Source: Apostichopus japonicus
Lineage: Eukaryota > Echinodermata > Holothuroidea > Aspidochirotida > Stichopodidae
Direction of reading: 5' to 3'
NCBI RefSeq assembly: GCF_037975245.1
Contig: NC_092562.1
Coordinates: 22,089,054 to 22,153,053, forward strand
Length of the DNA: 64,000 nt
The notes under the pieces: model-generated
What the model saw: the letters and a program-made list of their open reading frames with translations, nothing else
Told to the model about the DNA's origin: nothing
Databases searched by the model: none
Program-made: the position numbers and the translations under genes
In this document: one piece after another, positions 13,101 to 25,100 of the stretch
How the letters are laid out: every line of letters starts with the position of its first letter
Position numbering within the stretch: the stretch's first letter is position 1

Positions 13101-16100
13101 TGAAAATGATCCGTTTTTATTCCTTTGCCAGAATAAATATCAACCCGTAACATACAACTTCGACTATTTATATTAAATGTATATTAAACTGATTACAACT
13201 AATGCACCTCATTGAACTTACAGTAATTTTCAGACAAACACATTGAAGTTTGATTTTAAAACAATAGAATATTAAATGTTGCATTTTTATGTGACATTAC
13301 TAGAGTATCCTTGCTGTATTAGACTCTTAAAATTAAAGAAGATTCAACAAGTGTATACTGAAGACATACTCCAGTCCCAAGACAAATATTGTGATTCCTA
13401 ACTCCTGTCCATTTCACCCAGAACATCTTGTTGTAAGAAACCCAAGAATTTATACTCCATAATCTAAAGCATCTGAAGGCCAAGATTCTAGTTTCATAGT
13501 GAGTTAATAACAACCAGAGGAAAACCTCTCCCAGCAGTAACTTGTCTTTAAGTACAGTACATATGCCGCACAAAGAGTAGTTTGAAGCAGTACCTAGCGT
13601 TATTGCTACAGAAAAATCATGAAACTATGAATGCCTTTCTGCTATACTGTAATAGCTAGCTGGCTTTCAAGATTATTTTAAGGCAGTATTACTGTAGCTA
13701 AGCATGGAGGACCCCCCACCTGTAGTTGCCTATGAATCAGGGCCAAGATTCTACGATTTCATAGTGAGTAATAACAAAAAGCATCTATCCTATGACAGAC
13801 ACTGTGATTCCTACTCGTGTGGGCTTTTATTTTTTATTTTACTTTTAGCACTCATGTGATTTTGTCATTGCTGTTTTGGTTTCACTTTTGGCACGAGACC
13901 TTTTCAAAGCATAACTGTCACTAACTTTAAACAGAGAAATTTAACCTTTCAACACAGTCACCAGGATGCACTAACAAAACACAATATGAGGGAATGAGAA
14001 TTAACTTTCATACCGATTTGTTCTTTTAGGATTCTTTGCGATATTCTATCAACTGAGCCCATCTTATCCCCAAATGTATGGACGTACTCTCCCATCATGG
14101 TATACTCTGGACTTCTGTTCTTCAGCATGTAGGCAGAGGCATTGGCTTTAACAGAGCTGCCTAACCTGAACACAACCGATGGCGACTGCTTACGATATGA
14201 TGAAAGCTCCTATAAAAATTAATGGAAAAATGTTAAAGATGAAAAATCTTTTCTCGGTGAGAGGGTGGAGAGATGTGATCTACCATGCCCTAAGAATGAT
14301 TGTGCTATAGCAGCATTAAATATTCAATTGATTTTATCAAATATTCTATGAGGATTGCTTAACATATAATTACAATTAAACAAATCCAAAAAAGCATCAT
14401 ACTTTAAACACTCCAATATCACATTTAATTTTGTTTCACTCTAATCCTGCAAACTTTGGCACAAAAACCCCTTTTTAACTAATGATCTTAGCTCGCACTG
14501 AATGTAATGTCAACTGATTCATTTTCTTGGTTGTCATTTGAAATGGAGTTTGAACGGTTAAGTGAGTTGAGGTGCAAACACCTGGTACGGAAATGAATAA
14601 GATCAGTCTAATGAGAGCCACTTATCTGAATATGACATAATTTACAAAGAACAGGATGCAGTGCTTTGAAGTCTACTATATCTCAGCTATTGACAAAAAG
14701 AGAACATTAACCACACAAAATGAAAGATACAATGCAATCTTTTGTAAAGGAAACAACCCTTTTTAGGGAATAATTCATCCTATGCCACATGGCAAAATAC
14801 TATATACTTATTGGTACATGTTGCTATACAAGTGTACATATGTATAGCAGTTTTCTACACAGTCACTGATAGTATTCAATGAGAGCAAACAAACTCAGAG
14901 CCTTCCTAGAATGCTACACAAACTATTATTTCTCTGCTTTCTTAAAAAAAAATTCTTTTTACTCATGTATATAGGTACTTTCACATCCATATGAGCCCCT
15001 ACAAATAATTTTCACTGCAATTGATTTTGAGGATAGCTGCAGTTTAGGGAATAAAGAGGGAATAATAGCTTTTTACACATGTATGCAAGTCTCAACCACA
15101 GCATTCTTTAAATCAATTTTTGTTTCTTGTTTTTGTTTGTTAAAAAGCTGGGGATATACAAATGCCAAAATTATTCTTTACAAAACAAAATGTAATCAGA
15201 TTGCTATGCATTCTAATAATACTCTACAGACTTGCTAGGTGTAATGTCTATGCAATTTACATTTTTTTTTCAACTTCCCTGATTTTCTGAGTGTGGGGAG
15301 TCTGGGCTCCTGTCATTGCAAGCGCCAATTTCATAACGATTTGACGAGCAACACAAAACAAAGCCAAAAGAACAGGGTGCACTCTGCTATTCTGAATGTT
15401 TGGGCAACATAAATCTTGTTTACTTAATTTCATGCCAAAAGTCCAAAAATATCAAGCAAGACATCTTTCATATTTTCTTTATTAGAACATCATTGTCGTA
15501 GGACAGCAAGAATGATTCTCCGTAATCTAAGCGCCTGAAGGCCGAGACAACTACGGGTTCATTGTGAGTAATAACTAAAAGCAACTATCAACAGATAAAA
15601 ATTGTTTAACGACCCCCAAACCAGCACTGTGTACTATGAAGTTCACATAAAACGACTACGCAGCAACAGAAAATGAGTTTGGCAGCAGACAGCCCTTCCT
15701 TCATACCACAATGATATGAATGATTAATTATATATAATCATTTCCCTCCATGGACTCACATCTATATATAAATACTACGTACAACTACTGTTCCACCAAA
15801 CACTGACAGATATGACAAGGCAGTCTTGTCTTGCATGAAGTTATTGGCAAAACTGAACATCTTTACACTTTGCAGGACACAATGACATCACTGGAGGATC
15901 TTGCGACACTGGCCACACGTAAGCAAAGCCCTCTACACCACCAGCATAGGCAAATTATTTTAATTTTTTTTTATAACTTTGTCAAACAACAAATAGCAGC
16001 TTTGTGCGCAGAGCAAGTTTGTGTTGTGTAAGCACACAAGCAAAAACAAAACACCAAAATAAAAATAATAAAATTTGCAATTTGGGGGGGGGGTTGTGGG

Positions 16101-19100
16101 GTTACCAGCGTTCCATGACACCCTATGACACCTGAAAACTGTATGGTCCTCCAGAAAAATGAAAACTCCTTTTGACGGACTAAAGATTGGAAAATCGCCA
16201 GTAAAATTTTAAACTGTGACAAATGAAGAAATATATATAAGTGATGTGATTAGAAAAGAGATCAGGTGAATGCAAAACAAAAAATGTAATGTATGAGATT
16301 ATGTTGTTTCCGGTATTTACGCTATATACAGGTAGCAATATATCGTTTCTGACAATATTTAAACATAACACAGACAGACATGACTATATATAGTCAGGAA
16401 GTTTTTAATGACTGTTTCCCTTTAATTTGATACAATTTGATTGCCTTTAACCCTTGTCAATAGAGTGAAATATCTTGTACATAGGGAAACAAATAAAGAG
16501 TTAGCAAAAAGTGTGGCTGATCTGCAGACCATGGAATTCATTTTAATCATGACAGGTTACAGACACCACAGTTGTCAAACTGAATCAAGACTGTCTGCAG
16601 TCAATACTGTTAAGGTAGTGTAGTATTCACAAAGTATTCCTAGCTTGCAACAACTTTAGCCAACAATACAGAATGTTGTCCAAACTGTATGACTGAATTG
16701 GATCAAAATTCAAAGACATTTCTTCAAACAATTTTGTAATCAATGATTTTGGTTAATTTAGTTAGTATAAGTTATCAACAATTTGATCCACTTTTTCACT
16801 CATACACTGCCAGGACAATTTTGTTCAATTAAATACCCATTTTTTAAATTATTTGTTATTATTTGTGTGAAATTAACAGTTGAACAACACTACACTATGA
16901 ATTTTGGTTGTAATATAAGAAAACAATACTTTGGATTCAATACAAAATGCTAACTTTAAATAAGACAACAACCCAAGAGGAAGACAAATAATAATTATGG
17001 TAATGAAGCATGTCACGCTACTGGACCTACTGTACTACTTCAGTTTCCCTCTTCAACTCTCCTAACAAGTTAAAAAAATAATTTGAAAATAATAAAACTG
17101 GACAGATTTGACTATTAAAAACAAAAATCTTTCGACAGTTGATTTCTTGATCTCAGGATCAAACTGATCATGATACTTTTTACTAAGAAAGTTTTTTTTT
17201 TTTATCATTGTCTGGCATTTTCATTTGTGCATAAAAAAACAACAACTTGCAACTAGTGACAAGTGCATATAAAACAGCAGTAAAATGTTGCAAAGCTTGA
17301 GTCAATAACAAAGCACTTAAAGCCTTCTAAAACTCTGCCACTGGCCAAGCTATCAGCCAAGTTATGATGAGAGCAACCTGTGCTACACAGAAAAGAAAAT
17401 ACTGACAATTCGATAACTTCATGTTTGATAATTCACAAAGAAACTGTTTGAGTGCCTCAAACCAATTATTCTATGAATGTAAATTTATCAGATTTGGTAT
17501 GTTTGTTTCAACAACCATTCAAAACTTGTGGTTGTAATATTAGTGTTGATAACTATTTCCAACTTTTTTCCTGATTTTTTATTCTCCCTCTCCCTCTCCC
17601 CCTCCCCCTTACTGGATAAGTCATCCAAACTAAGCGAGGAAGGACACAAGCTTTGTAACAATCACAAATTGCCCACCAAAAATAATGAAATGGATGGATG
17701 CAACATTGAACGGTTGCTCGGTTACATACTTGCGTGCATGCATGGAGAAGGACTGGTGCGTTTTAAGCAACAAACTTTCTCAAGGAAAAGATATGAATTA
17801 CCCATGCCTTTGCGGTCAAAAAAATCTTGAAATATTCATTGAAGGATAGAGTTGGGTGTTCTGATATGCGGGTCATAAACTTATTGAGAGCACGTTGTCT
17901 GGTCGTGAGGAACTCGGTGCCGAATCGATCAAGCTTCATACTGTGTTTCTCTGGCAAAGGCTGTGGGGTGAATACGTACATTAATTTAATTTTATAGTTC
18001 ATAAACGACCATTTCACAATAATATTTTGACACAAGACCAGCCAGAAAGAACTTGCAAACTGTAATCATTGCTACGGTTAGTACATAAATGTATAGATTA
18101 GCACAACCTCGTCGAAAAATCCATTTAACTCCGAAAGAATATCAATGGAATAACAACATCTTGAGAACATTTAAGGATGAGTGGGGGATACTTGGAAAAC
18201 TTGGCTGGAAGGAGAACGAGAGTCTCAAATGATAAGATAATACAGGGTATATTAAAAGATAGTGGTTGTTCCTCACAGTGCTGTGCCTTGTTCCATTGGC
18301 GCAATACAATACAACCAAATTTAATTGCAGTATGCGCAAGTGTAAGGCACAATCTGTAGTATTGCATAGCATCAAAACATCAATTGCTCCTCTCAGTATT
18401 TTGATTCAGGTAACTTTCAAAAGTAATACACCTGTGGTAACGAATGAAATCTTTAGAACGATCAAGTCATTTCAGACTATAACAGTGGGACTGCTTTCAG
18501 CTACTGACTGCATATTAAAGAAACTACGACAATAAAATATCAGGCTTTACTTTATTTAATGAAGGGTGAAACAAAAGGGACTTACTGGCACAAGGTGAGT
18601 TGGCTGAGTTTCTTCTAACTTCTGACGAAGCCAAAGAAAGTCTGTGTATCTTCTCCTGAGACTGTACTCTGGTTGGTCAAAGTCTCCTCGGGTAGTCTGT
18701 CGAATATGGAAAGATGGATTTCACTTCCTCGGATAACATCATATCAATCAAGACACAAACACAAAAGCTCTAATCTCTGGGCTGGGAATTACTTGAACAA
18801 CACTGGACTTCCACATGCATAACTCCCAACCTTACAACAACCTCAACATAATGTACCCTCAAACAAACTTCTCTGGAAATTTGTGAACCACTGCCCAAGA
18901 TGTATTTGACAACAACGACCATTTGAATGTTTCTACCAAATTCTGACCCGTTTATCATTAAACGCAGTCATTTTCAGATCATGTACGCAGTGATGATATG
19001 ACAGTCAAAAAGCCTCTTGTTGATACAGTCTGTGTGATGATCAACAGAAATGAATGCCAAAATATCCAGAAAGTGTCTAAATGTCCTTCGAAATGTACCC

Positions 19101-22100
19101 AACGACCACATCACCAGCAGCAACCCTTTTCGTGACTTCAGACTGTATATGGGAGCTGGAGATCATTAACAGAGATGATCCCCCCAAACAGTGTCTAGGT
19201 AACCGTAGCTAAACATACAGGATATCATTTACATATATGACAATGTACACAGAAAAAAAAAAAACAGAAGTCACCTAACCATAGCTAAACATCCAGGATA
19301 TCATGATACCTATATATATGACATTGACAATGAACACAGAAAAACAGAAACAGAAGTTACCTACCTTTGTTGAGACCTTGTATGTGGCATAGGTCTCCAT
19401 CTTCGTGACATGTTTCCGGGGATCATCAACAGTAATGAAGACGTCATGTGTGTCCTGGTCGTCCATCGACAATGAATTGATCGCTAACCTCTGTAGATCT
19501 GGCATTTGATTTTCCTTTAGGGTCGAGGCAAGGACGGTCTGAATGTGAAAAGAAAAACTTACCATCTAATCACCGAATTTTATCATCGTAAATGTTGTAA
19601 AAATTTAACTAGTTGTTCTGTTATAGCAAACAGAGAGGAAGTCCGTACTATTTGCCAACAACTGTTTAATTAGTAAACAAGACACACATTTTTTGCACTT
19701 GAAATGATCTATGACAAAACATTATTTTTATAATGCCATACTGTATTTTCAGCATGGAAGAAAATGCTGCAGTCTGTTCTTCATATAAGAAAGGAGATAT
19801 ATTAAAATCTTATTCCACTGGTTCCAGTCAAAATTATCAACACTAAAGTTCATGCATGTACAAAATAAAGTATTCTGAAATGGAAGGTCAAATTATTATT
19901 AATTGGGGGAGAAGGGTCAGTGGAGATGTGGTTGGAGATGGGCAGAAAAGAAGGGGGGGGGGGGGTGAGGGGGTGGAATGTGAATTAGCAACTTTGTGGG
20001 GTTAAAATGTTACCAAACCATGCATGATATTGTTAATACTAAATGAGATGATATTCAAGCAGTGTATTTCGATGGTTCTTAAAACTAAGAAAAAGAAGCC
20101 GAATACAACGATTGTCTTAAAATGTCTGACCTTACAGTGCATTGCTACAGTATCTTCTAAAAATCAATAAGATAATGATGACTTGCATTATTGACACATT
20201 GCAGTCCAGAATACTGTACAGTATTTCCTAACACAGGTGTTACAATAACATACACTTCAATAATACACCTACTCACTAATATTCATGATTACATGAACTG
20301 GATAGTAAGTTGTGTTGGCTTTGCTGTAAGGTCACAAAACAGCTCATGCAGAAATTAAAGAGTTACAACTAGTTGTGAAAGGGATGAGCAGATGGTTAAA
20401 TACACAGGTTGAAGTCAAAAGTAAAGTATTGGTTGAAATCTTCATTGTTGAATGCAATTGATACTGTAGGTAGCAGATATATTGTTTCTGGCTTTTACTT
20501 TGGTTTGGGAAGCACTATCGTAGGTACAGGACACAGTGTAAACCATATGTGAACAGGGATGGAAGGAAAGGTTCTTACAATTTGTTAATTGTGCTATTAC
20601 TGTAGGTACAGTACAGTATGCCAGCAGTTAGTACAAAGTGTTACTTTTAAGCAGTTTGTTAATACAGATGTATTGACGATTGAAATGGAAGTATTTATCT
20701 CCAACAAAGCTTCTTAACATGCAAAGCATGAGAATCAAATAGAAGACCCATGGTTATCTTTTGTAATACTCTGGCATTTAGCAGGATAATAGAAAGGATT
20801 TGCATGAATAACATTTCAACTTTACATGGTCGGTCACAAGACAAAAATGTACAACTTTAGTACTTTGATGCCACTTATATCTTAATAAACTTTACACAAT
20901 CAACGATAGTAAACTGCATGGTTATGGGTATCTATTTTATCATCAATGAAAAATTTGTTTAAATTAATTGCTTTAGAGAAAAATTCTTTTTCCATTTTTT
21001 GCAATTTACTGTAGTTACTATAATATAACATTCCTAATTGTAGGGTATATCATGGACTGAAACTTTAATACTGTATCTGAATGAAAGATTGTCCTGAGTG
21101 GTAGCTGCTATGTCTGTCAGTCTTGCTGTCAATTCCAACCACTTTTTGGAGGTTTATTTTTAGCAGCCTCTGCCTTGTCTTTTTTACATCTTTATGTTAA
21201 TAGAACTATGAGAGTGATCCCTCCTGTGAGTAAAGGAACATTTCTGATTAAATGCTGCATATAACTGCAATACAGTCCATAATGTCCCATGTAGAACAAT
21301 TGTTAAAGCCAGAAAGTTTCAATTCCCAAAGATGATAAATTTCTCTAAGTTGCAATTTCCATCCTGTATGGAACTGATGTGAGTTTCTGACCTTGGTGAA
21401 TTTTTGTGGCATCTGTCCTTTTCATGTTACATTCTTAAAGTTGATCTATCAGGTCTGTTGATCAGCTGACCATGCACTGTCCTGAACCAAACTATCTGCA
21501 CCCAATATTCCTTGCCTCCCCTCCTGCCCCCCCCCCCCCCCCAAACTATCATCTTGTTCAAGTTTGCTATATTTACAGATAGTAGCTTGTGCCAATCCTT
21601 GCTCACAAATTCACTCAATATCACTGTGCACAGACTTTCAGGAAGTCTATTCATGGATTTAAAAATAAAGGGTACCTTTATCTTACCTTCTTAATAGTTG
21701 TTGCTTGCAATAGCTCCAAATAAGCAACCAGCAAATATGACATTGTTATCAATACTGGATAGTGACTGTTTTAATACTCAGACACATGTACAGGTAAACA
21801 AGAGTATTCACTGTCATGTATTCACTGTCATGTATGCACAGCAGATAACACAATGGAGGCTAACCTGAACAAGAATGTAACTTGCTTTCAGAAAACAACA
21901 GTAGGAATTTATTTTCTGCTGATTTAATGGTCTTTTGGATCTTTAATAAATCAGAGGCATGTGTTTTGATGACAACTTACACATAAATGTAGGTTTAAAA
22001 ATCTTACACATAAATGTAGGTTGAAAACTTACACATAAATGTAGGTTATTTGGTCAGTGGGTTATATACAATGTGTAAATATCTGAAGTACTCATGACCT

Positions 22101-25100
22101 GTTAACAGACATACTGTATATATACATATATATATACTACAGTAAACATTCCATTGTACACTGCGCACATCACACTGACAGTGAATTGCCTCAATGATGC
22201 AACAAAGGATCCCAAAGATGTCTGTACAGGGTTAACCTATTCAATGGTCACATTTTGAGTTTATATGTTTTGAGTTTTAGAGGTCTAATAAATTATCTAG
22301 TACTTAATAGAGGGATAGGAAGGGTGGTTAGGTTGATGTGGTTGGTTAGTACAGATGGCACTGGGAGGATGTACTGTACAGTAAGTACTGAAGATGCTAG
22401 CAAATACTGTTGCTCTACATATGATTGTACAGCAATAGTAATAAAACTACTGTACTCTGTTTACATTCAGCTCCTGTGCAAAGTGAAATCATACTGTTTG
22501 TGAGATTAACAAGAAATGGAACAAACCCACAGTTTCAGTTACAAAGGTTTGACCAAACTATATCTATATGGAAACAGGGATGTGCTCAAACTGGGCGGCG
22601 GCAGGCAGCTGTGCCCAGCAGTTCTGAATGCCTCCCTACACAAACAGTGTTTTAAACATTTCAGCCCGGCACTTTTCTTGATGATTATTTTAACTTAATT
22701 TTACCATTACCAAAATATGGGTGAATACTTAACACAGAAGTTAGCGACACAAATAGGAAATAGATATCACCATTTGCCATATTAGCATACTTCATTTGCA
22801 AAAACTTTCCAAATGGGAAGGGGTACCCCACACCTGAGACCCTCCCTCAGGACTTGGAACACACTACAACACAAATCCGTGTGGCACTCAAAATATTAAC
22901 ACGCACATTCCTGTGGAAATACAAAAATAGGTTCATCAATTCATGACTCATGTCTTTATAACTAAATTAATATTCACTACCGTGTGCCCTGCCAAACTCT
23001 TTCTGAAGTATTTATTGGCTGCCATATAAATTGATTGTGTCACATTCTGTTACACTCAATTTGACACACTCACTTTAACTAGCAAACAAATTCTCTGAAT
23101 TAACAGTAAATTAGCTGGTAGCCTTTTACAACCATTAAATTCACACAAGTTACCTGAACAATTTTGTGTATGAAGTCTATTTGAGTACTTCTACCTCTCT
23201 TTGTTCTGTTGCACAAAGAAATAGTTTTGCTGGTAGCTAGCTAGCTACAACAGTATTCTGAATAAAGACTTCAATGACCAAAGTGCTAATAGTGTACATG
23301 CAAAGCAACTTAGGTCATGTACCAATGTTACAGTATATAAGTGCGGTATGTCTTGGATACTGTAAGTGCTGGTGCTTTTTCAGACTTCCTCAAGATTTAA
23401 AGCAGTTTTTGCTAGGAATGCAACAAACTTTACTGTTTCTGTGATGAGAAATACTTTGTTGCAAAATGCAACCAGTTGCTTGAAAGGATATTAAACATGT
23501 ATCTGACAACTTTACCATCTGCAACACAACATCACCAACAAGTTCTTTACGAGGACTACAACGATACTCGGCATCCTCTCATACTCCGATATTTCCTCCA
23601 ACTGTTACAGTACGACAAATGAAAGTTGGGCTAGAAGTTCTGCATGCTTCAGAGAGAAATGTACATGCCAATTGGGTACAGCAGTATTAACAATAACAGG
23701 TCACCAGGTGTTGTGAAAGTATAGTACAAGGGACTACACTTCACATTAGGAAGTTCACCGCAAAATGTTCCACCACAGTCGTAAAAAAATGGATAGAATA
23801 AATTCAGGCATAGGAAATTGAATTCAAGCAGTACTGAAAGGGGACAAAAATACTCGCATTACACCACAATGACATGAGTTGAAAAGGAAATCCATCCATA
23901 TACAATGACAGGTAGTGACTTCTCGAGCCCACACAGTATTAAAAAAACAATATCCAGAACATGAAGAGAACCTTAACCTGGAGATGAATGATTACGGTAG
24001 TAATGGAATGAAAGTGAAACCAATCTATAGTGCTCATTCACAGTGAGTGTGAGGGGTTCCCTTTAAATCTTTAACCCACATCATACCCATCACATGCACA
24101 TCACACAAACATGAAAACAACCACTGTATTTAGAGGTATGGGCAAGTATCCTACATCGCAAAGGGTACCTGTAGGAAATCTTCAAACTTTTAAGATACAG
24201 TATAAGCTACCAACTATGTCAAGATACAGGCTTGCTTGCTATGTTAGTATTCTACTTATATAAACTGATATATGTGTTAGGCTGTAATCAGAGATGAAAC
24301 TGGCAAGTACAGTAGCTTACAAGAGCAGTGGCCCAGGTTTCATGCAAATGAATATAGGACCTAATTTCCAGTTCTATAAATGATTGATGTAATTAACTGC
24401 AAAAGTGTAAATGTAGCATTATCAGGTGGTTTTCCAACAGCACTCTCCATATTTATCATTCTCTGTGTAATTATAATTTTGCAGCAATTATGGAAGGGTT
24501 TTAGAGATCTGGTCAACAGTTGTCTTGAATAAGATAAGTTGCAAACAAAACTTGGTAAATGATGTGAAGAAAACTGCAGATATGGAAGGCGACTTAATGT
24601 ATGCTGCTATTGTGATACACTCTGCCTTGTTCAACAGATGAAGAGGTACCGTACAGTAGTACATGATACCACAGAGATATATGACTTGGAAGTATAATAG
24701 TCTGCACCACACTGTAAAAAGACTGACCAAAACTGTCTTGCTTACCTTAGCAACTTCTGAGTCATTGTTCTGTACATAGAAACAGATCAAAAAGCATCAT
24801 CAAAACAGGTACTGATAATATAGTGTGCCTAAATTCTACAGTAGAGTTTTCTCGCCTTACTAATACTGGCATAAAATAAAAATAAAAAAAGCACTAAGGG
24901 TGGAGAAATGAAGGGCAGGGGCAAGGGCAATTTTTAGAGAAAGAGATACTTTTTTGTTACATAGCACAATGTTACATTCACTGTGCAGAGGTAACAACTT
25001 GCATATAACAGAAACCAAAGCTGTTATTATTTATTTTAAATTTCTCTGCCTAGAGGATTACTGTATATACTGTTGAATGTCACAGTACGGGGAATAAAGT

